From: Methylobacterium pseudosasicola
Lineage (GTDB): Bacteria; Pseudomonadota; Alphaproteobacteria; Rhizobiales; Beijerinckiaceae
Length of the DNA: 64,000 nucleotides
Reading direction: 5' to 3'
Assembly: GCF_900114535.1 (NCBI RefSeq)
Contig: NZ_FOTK01000003.1
Span: 62,001 to 126,000, forward strand
A program made the translations under genes and the position numbers. Within the stretch, counting starts at the first letter, position 1, and every line of letters starts with the position of its first letter. The notes beneath the pieces were generated by a model, which did no database searches, had not been told where the DNA came from, and saw only the letters and a list, made by a program, of their open reading frames with translations. Positions 18,323-26,568 of the stretch are shown here, in pieces.

Positions 18323-19882
18323 TCACTCGGCCGCGGCAGGCAGCGAGCCCGCGCGGACAAAATCCTCGGGGAAATGGGTGATCGCGCTCATCACGGGCAT
18401 CGGCGTAAGCCCGCCCATGGCGCAGAGCGACCCATCGGTCATGACCTCGCAGAGGTCTTCGATCAGCTTCAGGTTCGTCTCCGGCCGGATGCCGGCGATC
18501 ACCTTGTCCATGGTCTCGACGCCACGAGTCGCGCCGATGCGGCAGGGGGTGCACTTGCCGCAGGATTCGGTGGCGCAGAACTCGAAGGCGAAGCGGGCCT
18601 GGCTCGCCATGTCGACGGTGTCGTCGAACACCACGATGCCGCCATGCCCGACGAGGCCCTTCTTGGCCGCCATCGCCTCGTAATCGAGGGGCGTGTCGAG
18701 GAGATGGTCGGGGAAATAGGCCCCGAGCGGCCCGCCGACCTGCACGGCCCGCACCGGCCGTCCCGAGCGCGTGCCACCGCCGTAATCCTCGATCACCTCG
18801 CGCAGGGTCACCCCGAAGGCGAGCTCGATCAGGCCGCCATGCTTGATGTTGCCCGCGAGTTGGATCGGCAGGGTGCCGAGCGAGCGGCCCATGCCGTAAT
18901 CGGCATAGGCACCGGCGCCGTTCTCGAGGATCCACGGCACGGCCGTGAAGGTCATGACGTTGTTGACCAGGGTCGGCTTGCCCAGAAAGCCCTTGAGCGC
19001 CGGGATCGGGGGCTTCGCCCGCACGATGCCGCGCTTGCCTTCCAGGCTCTCCAGCAGCGAGGTCTCCTCGCCGCAGATATAGGCGCCGGCCCCGAGCCGG
19101 ACCTCCAAATGGAAGGTCCTGCCGGAGCCAAGGATGTCGTTCCCGAGGACGCCGGCCTCGATGCCGTTGGCGATCGCTTCCTTCAAGGTCGCGAAGGCCT
19201 GCGGGTATTCGGAGCGCAGGTAGATGTAGCCGCGGGTCGCGCCGGTGGCGACGGCCGCGATGGTCATGCCCTCGATGAGGTTGAAGGGGTCACCCTCCAT
19301 CATCATCCGGTCGGCGAAGGTGCCGGAATCACCCTCGTCCGCGTTGCAGACGACGTATTTCTGCTCGCTCTTGGCGAGCATCACCGTGTTCCACTTGATG
19401 CCGGCCGGGAAGCCGGCACCGCCGCGGCCGCGCAGGCCGGAATCGCGCACCGCCGCGACGATGCCCTCGGCGCCGAGCTTCAGCGCCGCCTCGAGCCCGC
19501 GATAGCCGCCATGGGCGCGGTAATCGGCCACCGAGACCGGATCGATCACGCCGCAGCGATGGAAGGTCAGGCGCTGCTGCCGGGCGAGGAACGGGATCTT
19601 TTCCGGGTCGCCGAGGCGCAGGGCATGCTCGCCGCCGGTGGCGAGGCCGGCATCGAGCAGGGCGTCGACATCCGAGACCTTGACCGGCCCGTAGGCGATC
19701 CGGCCCTCCGGGGTGGCGACCTCCACCATCGGCTCCAACCAGAACAGGCCGCGCGAGCCGGTGCGCACGATGGTCACGTCGAGGCCGCGGCGCTCGGCGC
19801 CGGCGAACAGGGCTCGGGCGACCTTGTTGGCGCCGAGGCCGAGGGCCACGGCGTCCCGGGGGACGTAGAGGGTGACGCTCAC
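18323..19882 (-). CDS. fdsB: NAD-dependent formate dehydrogenase beta subunit (NuoF-like diaphorase)
   Basis: A 519-residue NuoF-type subunit with an N-terminal thioredoxin-like extension (residues 1-100). The FMN/NADH site is RGRGGAGFPAGIKW with CNADEGDSGTFADR, and the glycine-rich loop AGAYICGEETSLLESLEG follows. The C-terminal 4Fe-4S cluster is ESCGKCTPCRIGATRG. It takes electrons from FdsA and reduces NAD+. The GTG start overlaps the fdsG stop (GTGA), giving coupled synthesis with the gamma subunit; the stop is 10 bp before the fdsA ATG. Confidence 0.95.
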   Translation of the reverse strand: MSVTLYVPRDAVALGLGANKVARALFAGAERRGLDVTIVRTGSRGLFWLEPMVEVATPEGRIAYGPVKVSDVDALLDAGLATGGEHALRLGDPEKIPFLARQQRLTFHRCGVIDPVSVADYRAHGGYRGLEAALKLGAEGIVAAVRDSGLRGRGGAGFPAGIKWNTVMLAKSEQKYVVCNADEGDSGTFADRMMMEGDPFNLIEGMTIAAVATGATRGYIYLRSEYPQAFATLKEAIANGIEAGVLGNDILGSGRTFHLEVRLGAGAYICGEETSLLESLEGKRGIVRAKPPIPALKGFLGKPTLVNNVMTFTAVPWILENGAGAYADYGMGRSLGTLPIQLAGNIKHGGLIELAFGVTLREVIEDYGGGTRSGRPVRAVQVGGPLGAYFPDHLLDTPLDYEAMAAKKGLVGHGGIVVFDDTVDMASQARFAFEFCATESCGKCTPCRIGATRGVETMDKVIAGIRPETNLKLIEDLCEVMTDGSLCAMGGLTPMPVMSAITHFPEDFVRAGSLPAAAE

Positions 19883-20364
19883 TGGCGGGTCTCCCGCTTG
19901 GTTTCGGCCAGCGCCTCGTCGAGGGCGTCGGCGGTCAGGTGGGCCACCGGCTCGCCGTCGATGAGGGCCGCGGGGCCGTTGGCGCAGAGGCCGAGGCAGT
20001 AGACCGGCTCCACCGTGGCGCTGCCGTCGGCGGTGGTCTCGTGCCAGCCGCAGCCGAGGCGGCTCAAAATCTCGCGGTGGAGCTTGTCCGAGCCCATGGC
20101 CTGGCAGGCCTCGGCCCGGCACAGCTTCACCTCGTGGCGGCCGGCCGGATGAGCCCGGAAGTCATGGTAGAAGGTGATGCAGCCATGCACCTCGGCGCGC
20201 GACAGGTTCAGCGCGTCGGCGATGAGCGGCACGGCGCCGCCATCGACGTACCCGAAGGTCTCCTGCAACGCGTGCAGGATCGGCAGCGTCGCGCCTTCGA
20301 GATGGGTGTGCTCAGCAATGATCCCGGTCGCGCGTTCCGCACTCCAGGGCTCGTGACCCGCCAT
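19879..20364 (-). CDS. fdsG: NAD-dependent formate dehydrogenase gamma subunit (NuoE-like)
   Basis: A 161-residue NuoE/HoxE-type protein with a thioredoxin-like [2Fe-2S] domain. Cluster cysteines are in LCRAEACQAMG and YCLGLCANGPAA. It pairs with FdsB to form the diaphorase half of the enzyme. It is the first gene of the fdsGBAD run, so the operon promoter should lie in the 257 bp between its ATG and the GST-like gene. That gap holds an inverted repeat (20560-20592) and an AT-richer stretch. No strong Shine-Dalgarno is evident. Confidence 0.95.
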   Translation of the reverse strand: MAGHEPWSAERATGIIAEHTHLEGATLPILHALQETFGYVDGGAVPLIADALNLSRAEVHGCITFYHDFRAHPAGRHEVKLCRAEACQAMGSDKLHREILSRLGCGWHETTADGSATVEPVYCLGLCANGPAALIDGEPVAHLTADALDEALAETKRETRQ

Positions 20365-20559
20365 GGTTTCCAGCCCAGTCTGTTCTTCTTCTAATGCGAA
20401 GTGGAACAGAAATGCCGAACCCCATCAATGGCGCAGTCCGGTCGGCCGACAAAGGATCTCTGTTGACCTGTCACCCGCACCATGGTCGCGGCGGAAAGCC
20501 ACGATAAGTCTTTCTTAAAGCTTTCGTTTCCGATGCAAGTGGGCCGTCGGGAAATCTTG

Positions 20560-20592
20560 CGTGCATCGCAACATCGATTTGTGCCATGCACG
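20560..20592. promoter_or_regulatory. Inverted repeat upstream of fdsG (candidate regulator site)
   Basis: Perfect 7-bp arms CGTGCAT and ATGCACG are separated by 19 bp, about 200 bp upstream of the fdsG start. Spaced dyads are typical of LysR-type sites and the locus encodes a LysR regulator. The link is inferred; the site could equally serve the GST-like gene end or be chance. Confidence 0.35.
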
Positions 20593-20621
20593 AAATTGCA
20601 TCCGGGCGGGCAGACGGCGCC

Positions 20622-21278
20622 TCAGAATTCCATGTCCAGCTCTTCGATCTCGTCCGGCTCGTCGGCGGCGACCTCGGCCCATTCGATCATCAGCGGCCAG
20701 TGCAGGATCGTGTCCCGGTAGGCGGCGGCCCGGGGCGGCAGCGCCACGTCGTAGGTGCGGAACCGGGTGCAGACCGGGGCGTAGAGCGCGTCGGCGAGCG
20801 TCGGGCGCGCGCCGAACAGGAACGGGCCGTCGTAGCGGTCCAGGCAATCGTCGAAGATCGTGACGATGCGCTCGATATCGGCCTTGGCGCCGTTGAACAC
20901 CCGGAAGCCCGGATGGAAGGCGCGCAGGTTCATCGGCAGGGCCGAGCGCAGGTTGACGAAGCCCGAATGCATCTCGCCGGAAATCGAGCGGCAATGGGCG
21001 CGTTCGGCGACGTCGCGGGGCAGCAGGCCGGCCTCCGGAAAGGTCTCGCCGAGATACTCCGCGATGGCGAGGGTGTCCCAGACCACCACGTCGCCGTGGC
21101 GCAGGCGCGGCACCAGGAAGGACGGCGACAGGTGCAGCAGCTCGGCGCGGCTAGTGGCGTCCGTGCCCGACAGGACTTCGGTGTCGAAGTCGATCCCGGC
21201 CATCCGGCAGATCAGCCAGCCCCGCAGGGACCAGGACGAGTAGTTGCGGCTGGAGATGGTGAGCGTGGCGGCGGTCAT
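20622..21278 (-). CDS. Glutathione S-transferase-like protein
   Basis: A 218-residue protein with an N-terminal thioredoxin-like domain (SSRNYSSWSLRGWLICRMAG, then VPRLRHGDVVVWDTLAIAEYLGE, containing the cis-Pro and the glutathione-contact DTLAI segment) and an all-helical C-terminal domain (GPFLFGARPTLADALYAPV). This is the cytosolic GST fold. Ser in the SSW motif is the likely thiol-activating residue. The substrate is unknown. The ATG giving MTAATLTIS is preferred over an upstream one. It lies 96 bp downstream of ccmH and on the same strand; the next gene, fdsG, starts a separate operon. Confidence 0.88.
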   Translation of the reverse strand: MTAATLTISSRNYSSWSLRGWLICRMAGIDFDTEVLSGTDATSRAELLHLSPSFLVPRLRHGDVVVWDTLAIAEYLGETFPEAGLLPRDVAERAHCRSISGEMHSGFVNLRSALPMNLRAFHPGFRVFNGAKADIERIVTIFDDCLDRYDGPFLFGARPTLADALYAPVCTRFRTYDVALPPRAAAYRDTILHWPLMIEWAEVAADEPDEIEELDMEF

Positions 21279-21374
21279 CGTCTTCACCCCGGGCGCGTCG
21301 CCGATCATGCGATCTGCTGTGCCGGATCCAAGACTCGTGCCGAATCGAGCAGGCGAATCGCGATATACCCGATC

Positions 21375-22028
21375 CTACTCCCGTCGGAGCAGCGCCGCGA
21401 CCTCCGCCTCCTCGGCCGCCGATAGGGTCCGGACGGGCGCGGCCGGCCGGCGGCGGGCGAGGCGCCAGATCCCGAACCCGCCGAGCAGGACCGCCAGGAT
21501 CGGGGTCAGCCACAGCAGCAGGGTGTGCAGGGCGAAGACCGGCCGCAGCAGGACGAACTCGCCGTAGCGGTCGACGACGTAGCGCAGCACCGCCGGGTCG
21601 CTGTCGCCCTTTTGCAGGCGCTCGCGGACGATCACGCGCAGGTCCTTGGCGAGCGGGGCGTCGGAATCGTCGATCGACTGGTTCTGGCAGACGAGGCAGC
21701 GCAGCTCCGACGAGATCTCCCGGGCGCGATGCTCCAGAGCCGGGTCCTTCAACACCTCGTCGGGCTGGACAGCATGGGCCGGGGCAGCGAACGCGAGGGC
21801 GGCGAGGAGCGCGAAGGCAAGGCAGCCACGCGCCCGCCCTCCCCCCTCTGCGGGGGAGGGTGGCCCCTGGGTCAGCAGGGGTCGGGAGAGGGGAGCGCCG
21901 TATCCAGACGGGTCGCGACGGGTGTCATAACCTGAACCGTCGCGCTGCCCCTCTCCCCCCCTGCTTCGCAGGGTACCCTCCCCCGCAGAGGGGGGAGGGA
22001 GAGCTGCACGGGCCTTCATATTCACCAT
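21375..22028 (-). CDS. ccmH: Cytochrome c maturation protein CcmH/CycL, with a palindromic element in its 5' coding part
   Basis: The mature part is a normal CcmH/CycL: a periplasmic thioredoxin-partner domain with the redox motif LRCLVCQNQSIDDSDA, then one membrane helix (TLLLWLTPILAVLLGGFGIW). It reduces apocytochrome c thiols and hands the protein to CcmF. The usual signal peptide (GCLAFALLAALAFAAPAHA) is present but does not start at residue 1. About 60 extra residues of low-complexity Pro/Gly/Arg sequence come first, encoded by the inverted-repeat element at 21837-21999. The ATG overlaps the ccmF stop (TGATG), so the frame is open through the insertion. Export of such a protein is uncertain unless another start is used. 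Confidence 0.87.
   Translation of the reverse strand: MVNMKARAALPPPSAGEGTLRSRGGEGQRDGSGYDTRRDPSGYGAPLSRPLLTQGPPSPAEGGGRARGCLAFALLAALAFAAPAHAVQPDEVLKDPALEHRAREISSELRCLVCQNQSIDDSDAPLAKDLRVIVRERLQKGDSDPAVLRYVVDRYGEFVLLRPVFALHTLLLWLTPILAVLLGGFGIWRLARRRPAAPVRTLSAAEEAEVAALLRRE
21837..21999. repeat. 163-bp palindromic element inside ccmH
   Basis: Two perfect 25-bp inverted arms (21837-21861 and 21975-21999), built on CCCTCTGCGGGGGAGGG-like cores, bracket about 113 bp. It lies wholly inside the 5' coding region of ccmH and keeps the frame open. No second full copy occurs in this window. The arms resemble the C-rich ends of the 134-bp repeats at 31.7, 41.6 and 56.8 kb but are not identical. Confidence 0.8.
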
Positions 22029-24034
22029 CACTCGGCCGGTACCGCGGCTGCGGACGGCATGGCCCGCCCCCGCGCCTTGGCCGGGACGCCGACGCGCATC
22101 CGGCGGTCGGTGAGCGACAGCCCGCCGCCCAGCGCCATGACCACGGCGCCGAGCCAGATCATCAGCACCAGCGGCTTGTAGTAGAGGCGCAGGCCGACGC
22201 CGCCGTCCTGGCCGATCTCGCCGAGGCTGGCATAGACCTGGCTGGCCCCGATGGTCAGCAGGCCCGATTCGGTCACCGACATCTTGCGGCTCGGATAGAA
22301 GCGCTTGCCGGTCTCGACCCGGCCGATTTCGTCGCCGGAGCGGGTGCGGATCGTCAGGAAGGCCGCGGCCTCCTCGTAGTTCGGGCCGGCCCGGGGCGCG
22401 ACCCGATCAAGGGTCGCCGTGTAGGGGCCGGTGGAGAGCGTCTGGCCGGGCTTGAGCGTCGCCAGCCCCTCGGTGGCCCACCCTTGCGCGGCGATGCCGA
22501 TCACCACCACGCCGACGCCGGCATGGGCGAGCGCGGTGCCCCAGGCCGAGCGCGGCAGGCCGATGGCCCGGCGCCCGATCTGGCCGAGGTCGCGGGTCCG
22601 GCTGGACCCGTAGCCCCGGGCCCGGGAGACGATCTCCAGCGCGGAGCCGATCAGCAGGTAGGCGCCGAGCCCGATCCCGACCGGTGCCAGGACCGGGCCG
22701 CCCCAGGTCAGAGCCATCACCGTGAAGCCGACCACCAGGGCGACGGCGAGCGCCGCGAACAGGCGCTGCGAGGCGGCGAGCACGTCCCCGCGCTTCCAGG
22801 CGAGCGCCTGGCCGAACGGGACGATGAGCAGAAGCGGGATCGCCAGGGGGATGAAGGTCGCGTTGAAGAAGGGCGGCCCCACCGTGATCTTCTCGCCGGT
22901 CAGCATCTCCAAGAGGAGCGGGTAGAGCGTTCCGACCAGCACCGTGGCGCAGGCGGCCACCAGGAACAGGTTGTTGAGGACGAGGGAGCCTTCCCGAGAG
23001 ATCGGGGCGAACAGGCCGCCCTGGCGCAGCAGCGGCGCCCGCCAAGCGAACAGCGTCAGCGAGCCGCCGATGAACAGAACCAGGATCGCCAGGATGAAGA
23101 CGCCGCGGGTCGGATCGGTGGCGAAGGAATGCACCGAGGTGATCACCCCGGAGCGGACCAGGAAGGTGCCGATCAGCGACAGGGAGAAGGTCAGGATGGC
23201 GAGCAGGACCGTCCACACCTTCAGGGCGTCGCGCTTCTCCATCACCACGGTGGAGTGCAGCAGCGCCGTGCCGGCGATCCAGGGCATCAGCGAGGCGTTC
23301 TCGACCGGGTCCCAGAACCACCAGCCGCCCCAGCCGAGCTCGTAATAGGCCCAGTACGAGCCCATCGCGATGCCGAGCGTCAGGAACGACCAGGCGGCCA
23401 GCGTCCAGGGCCGCACGGCCCGCGCCCAGACCGCGTCGATCCGCCCGTCGATCAGGGCGGCGACCGCGAAGGCGAAGCTGATCGAGAAGCCGACATAGCC
23501 GATGTAGAGGAGCGGCGGGTGGATCGCGAGGCCGACATCCTGCAGCAGCGGGTTGAGGTCGTTGCCCTCCATTGGGGCCGGGACCACGCGGCTGAACGGG
23601 TTCGAGGTCGTGATGATGAACAGCACGAACACGAAGGTGATTAGGCCCTGCACGCCCAGCGTGTTGGCGCGCAGCCGCGGCGGCACGGAGTTTTTGGCCG
23701 CCGCCACGCAGGCGCCGAACAGGGTCAGGATCAGGACCCACAGGAGCATCGAGCCCTCGTGGTTCCCCCAGACGCCGGAGAACTTGTAGATCAGCGGCTT
23801 CTGGGTGTGCGAGTTCTCGACCACGTTCTGGACCGAGAAGTCCGAGGTCACGTGCGCCCAGGTGAGGGCCGCGAAGGCGAACAGCACGCAGGCGAAGGCG
23901 CCGAGCGCCGCCTGCGAGGCGACCTGCCGCAGGGCCGGGTCGCCCGAGCGCGCCGCCCAGACCGGCATCACCATCTGGACAAGGGAGATCGCCAGCGCGA
24001 GCGCGAGCGCGAAATGGCCGGTCTCGACGATCAT
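22028..24034 (-). CDS. ccmF: Cytochrome c haem lyase CcmF/CycK
   Basis: A 668-residue multi-span membrane protein of the haem-handling family. The tryptophan-rich WWD motif is GWGGWWFWDPVENASLMPW, which holds haem on the periplasmic side. The flanking His-containing helices (TGHFALALALAISL, GNHEGSMLLWV, IHPPLLYIGYVGF, GTALLHSTVV) carry the conserved axial ligands. It joins haem from CcmE to apocytochrome c with CcmH and CcmI. It starts 9 bp after the ccmE stop, and its stop overlaps the ccmH start. Confidence 0.96.
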   Translation of the reverse strand: MIVETGHFALALALAISLVQMVMPVWAARSGDPALRQVASQAALGAFACVLFAFAALTWAHVTSDFSVQNVVENSHTQKPLIYKFSGVWGNHEGSMLLWVLILTLFGACVAAAKNSVPPRLRANTLGVQGLITFVFVLFIITTSNPFSRVVPAPMEGNDLNPLLQDVGLAIHPPLLYIGYVGFSISFAFAVAALIDGRIDAVWARAVRPWTLAAWSFLTLGIAMGSYWAYYELGWGGWWFWDPVENASLMPWIAGTALLHSTVVMEKRDALKVWTVLLAILTFSLSLIGTFLVRSGVITSVHSFATDPTRGVFILAILVLFIGGSLTLFAWRAPLLRQGGLFAPISREGSLVLNNLFLVAACATVLVGTLYPLLLEMLTGEKITVGPPFFNATFIPLAIPLLLIVPFGQALAWKRGDVLAASQRLFAALAVALVVGFTVMALTWGGPVLAPVGIGLGAYLLIGSALEIVSRARGYGSSRTRDLGQIGRRAIGLPRSAWGTALAHAGVGVVVIGIAAQGWATEGLATLKPGQTLSTGPYTATLDRVAPRAGPNYEEAAAFLTIRTRSGDEIGRVETGKRFYPSRKMSVTESGLLTIGASQVYASLGEIGQDGGVGLRLYYKPLVLMIWLGAVVMALGGGLSLTDRRMRVGVPAKARGRAMPSAAAVPAE

Positions 24035-24043
24035 CCGGTTTCC

Positions 24044-24550
24044 TTACCGCTCGCTGCGGGGGCCGAGGGTGCCGCCATTGGAGGCGGTCGCGGGCTTCGG
24101 CCCGGCGCCCTTGCTGCCCCCCTCCTGCCAGCGCCCCTGCGCCTTCAGGGCGTCGGCGACCTCGCGGGGCATGTACGATTCGTCGTGCTTGGCCAGCACG
24201 GTGTCGGCCCGGAACCGGCCGCCCGGCTCCAGCATGCCCTCGGCCACGACGCCCTGGCCCTCGCGGAACAGGTCGGGCAGCAGGCCCTTGTACTGGACCT
24301 CGACGGTGGCGTTCGTGTCAGTGACGGCGAAATCCACCGTCTGGTCGGGCCCGCGCTTGAGCGAGCCGTCCTTCACCAGGCCACCGAGGCGCATCCGGGT
24401 GCCGGGGGCGATGCCCTGCTGGGCGATGTCGGTGGGCGAGCGGAAGAACACGATCGAGCCGCTCATGGCGAACAGGATCAGCCCCACGGCGAGCGCCAGG
24501 ACGCTGCCGCAAGCGGCGATCAGGATCAGGCGGCGGCTCTTGCGCGTCAC
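24044..24550 (-). CDS. ccmE: Cytochrome c maturation haem chaperone CcmE/CycJ
   Basis: A 168-residue haem chaperone with an N-terminal membrane anchor ([24 protein letters not shown]) and a periplasmic OB-fold. The haem-binding His and nearby Tyr are in [10 protein letters not shown], as in the His-type family. The C-terminal tail is flexible and Gly/Lys-rich. It receives haem from the CcmABCD system, which is not in this window, and passes it to CcmF. It lies 146 bp downstream of ccmI. Confidence 0.96.
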   Translation of the reverse strand: MTRKSRRLILIAACGSVLALAVGLILFAMSGSIVFFRSPTDIAQQGIAPGTRMRLGGLVKDGSLKRGPDQTVDFAVTDTNATVEVQYKGLLPDLFREGQGVVAEGMLEPGGRFRADTVLAKHDESYMPREVADALKAQGRWQEGGSKGAGPKPATASNGGTLGPRSER

Positions 24551-24696
24551 GTCTCTTCCACCCCGGGTCCGTCGGGCTTGTGCCCGTTCAGACCTAAACC
24601 GTTCTCATTCTAGCCTTGCAGGGTGTCGGCTCGGTAGCCGCGCCGGTCAAGGGCGTCGGCCAGGACCGATTGTCGTACGAACAGCCGGCGCAGCCG

Positions 24697-26166
24697 TCAG
24701 GGATTGGACTTGGGTGCTAGATCGAGCTCCCGAGCGAGCCCGTCGAGCCGGTTCACCGCCTCGGCGTTGGCGGCAAGTGCCATCCGAGCGCGGTCGAGGG
24801 CCTTGATCGCCTGATCGCGGTCACCCAGCGCGCTGTAGGAGCGCACCAGGCGCAGCCACTCGTCCGGCGTGCCGCCCCGCGCCGCCAGCCGCCGGTCGAG
24901 GCCGTCGACCATGCCGCGAATCGCGGCGTCGCGCTCTGCCGGGGCCATCGCCTGAATGGCGCCGGCGGCCGACTCGGTGTCGGCACGGGGTGCGGCGGGA
25001 CCCCGCGGCTGCGCCTCTCCGGGCTCGAGGCCGAGGATGCGGGCGCCCGCCTCGACCTGGGCGAGCCCCTGCGGGTCGCCGGCCAAAGCCACCCGGGCGC
25101 GGGCGAGCGCGGCGACCGCCTGATCGCGCTCGCCGAGCACGGCCCGGGACCGGGTGAGCCGCAGCCACTCATCGGGCGTGCCGCCGCCGGCCTTGAGCCG
25201 GGCATCGAGCCCATCGACCATGCCGCGGATCGCAGCCTGCTGCTCGGCCGGGATCTTTGGGGACGCCGGAGGCGCGGCGGCCGGCGCCGGCTCGCCCTTG
25301 AGGCGTGCGAGGTTCTGCCGGACCAGCCCGAGCCAGGGCGCATCGGCGGGGCTCACGGCCTCCAGCGCGCTGAGCTGGCGGATCGCCTCGCCGGTATCGC
25401 CGGCCTGCTCGGCCGCCCGGGCGAGATAGAAGCGGGGTTTCGGCGCGTTCTGTTCCTTGGCCTGCGCCTTCTCGAACAGCGCCTTGGCCTCCGGCGAGAC
25501 GGTGCCTTCACCGGCCGCCGTCAGGGCCTCGCCCCAATCGGCCAGGGTGTCGGCGGTCTCGCCCTTCAGCCGGGCGATGTTGGCGAAGGCGCGGGCCGCG
25601 TCGTCGAACCGGCCGGTGCGCATGTAGACGGGGGCGAGCACGGCCCAGCCGCGGGCGTCGTTCGGATCCCGGGCGAGGCGCGCCTCGATCTGGCCGACCG
25701 CCTTCATCAGGTCCTCGGTGCCGCCCCGGGCGGCCTGCCGGTCGGCATCGGTCTGCGCGGGCAGCTCCGGCGAGCCGTAGAGCCCGTAGGCAATCAGCGC
25801 GACCAGCGGGATCGTGGACAGCGCGAAGGCGGAGGCCGCCCGGCGCCGGCGGAGCCGCGGCTCGGCCGGACGCGCGGCCTCGTCCGCGACGGCATCCGAC
25901 GCATCGCGCCGGGCCTCGCGGCTCGCCCGCAGCAGCCGGCGGGCCGCCTCGGCGCGGGCGGTCTCCGCCTCGTCCGGCGCGATCAGGCCGCGCTCCTGGT
26001 CGCGGGCGATCTCGGCGACCTGATCCTCGTAGAAGGCGGTCTCGGTATCGACGGCGGAGCCGCCCGCCTCGCCGACCGGAACGGCGGAGCGCCGCGACAT
26101 CGGCCAGAGCAGGCCGAGCACGCAGGCCGCGGTCATGCCCGCCAGGATGAACCAGATCGCCGTCAT
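24697..26166 (-). CDS. ccmI: Cytochrome c maturation protein CcmI/CycH with duplicated C-terminal unit
   Basis: A 489-residue apocytochrome c chaperone. The first helix (IWFILAGMTAACVLGLLWPM), the cytoplasmic loop with FYEDQVAEIARDQERGLI and the second helix (FALSTIPLVALIAYGLYG) are family hallmarks, followed by periplasmic TPR repeats. The protein is longer than usual: a unit of about 55 residues beginning AAIRGMVDGLDARLKAGGG (near 312) recurs as AAIRGMVDGLDRRLAARGG (near 410), each with TPDEWLRL and a GDRDQA/GERDQA helix. It is the first gene of ccmIEFH; the upstream 130 bp should hold the promoter. Confidence 0.93.
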   Translation of the reverse strand: MTAIWFILAGMTAACVLGLLWPMSRRSAVPVGEAGGSAVDTETAFYEDQVAEIARDQERGLIAPDEAETARAEAARRLLRASREARRDASDAVADEAARPAEPRLRRRRAASAFALSTIPLVALIAYGLYGSPELPAQTDADRQAARGGTEDLMKAVGQIEARLARDPNDARGWAVLAPVYMRTGRFDDAARAFANIARLKGETADTLADWGEALTAAGEGTVSPEAKALFEKAQAKEQNAPKPRFYLARAAEQAGDTGEAIRQLSALEAVSPADAPWLGLVRQNLARLKGEPAPAAAPPASPKIPAEQQAAIRGMVDGLDARLKAGGGTPDEWLRLTRSRAVLGERDQAVAALARARVALAGDPQGLAQVEAGARILGLEPGEAQPRGPAAPRADTESAAGAIQAMAPAERDAAIRGMVDGLDRRLAARGGTPDEWLRLVRSYSALGDRDQAIKALDRARMALAANAEAVNRLDGLARELDLAPKSNP

Positions 26167-26299
26167 CGAAACTCGGAAACTCTGCCGTGGCCCAGTCGGG
26201 GAAGGCCTAACACGATAGGCCGCAGGAAGGATTGATCGCTTCGCCGTTTACCCCGGTCGGCGCGAGACTTCGCTTGCGGGCCCGGTCCCGCAAAAGCAA

Positions 26300-26323
26300 T
26301 AAAAAACCCCGCTCGGGCGGGGT
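26300..26323 (-). terminator. Rho-independent terminator for the leftward small genes at 26.4-27.1 kb
   Basis: On the minus strand ACCCCGC/GCGGGGT closes on a 3-4 nt loop and is followed by a TTTTTTATT tract. It ends transcription of the 57-residue gene before ccmI. Confidence 0.85.
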
Positions 26324-26356
26324 CTTCATATGTCGCGGCGTGAGACATCGCCGTAA

Positions 26357-26530
26357 TCAGGCACGCTTATCGCCATCCGCCCGGCGCCCGGCACGAAGAC
26401 GGTCCAATTGCTTCACGGCCCGCTCGCGATCCCGGGCCGACGTGTCGGCATCACGTGTCCGGATGCCATCGAAAACGCGGTCACTGACGTAATGATCGTC
26501 GCTGCGCGGATGCCGCAGGGTGGTGGTCAT
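26357..26530 (-). CDS. Hypothetical small basic protein
   Basis: A 57-residue, highly charged soluble protein beginning MTTTLRHPRSDDHYVSDRVF; the C-terminal half is Arg/Asp/Lys-rich (RDRERAVKQLDRLRAG). The start is supported by AGGAGG 8 bp upstream of the ATG. It lies 38 bp downstream of another unknown gene on the same strand and directly before a hairpin terminator, so the two probably form a short operon. No family recognised. Confidence 0.55.
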   Translation of the reverse strand: MTTTLRHPRSDDHYVSDRVFDGIRTRDADTSARDRERAVKQLDRLRAGRRADGDKRA

Positions 26531-26568
26531 GGCATCCTCCTGAACGACCGATATCCTCCACACGGATC

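Noticed and set aside
15421..18381. Very long antisense open frame over fdsA
   Set aside because: It mirrors fdsA, gives low-complexity Arg/Gly/Val/His-rich protein without motifs, and arises from high-GC codon bias; fdsA has all its cluster motifs.
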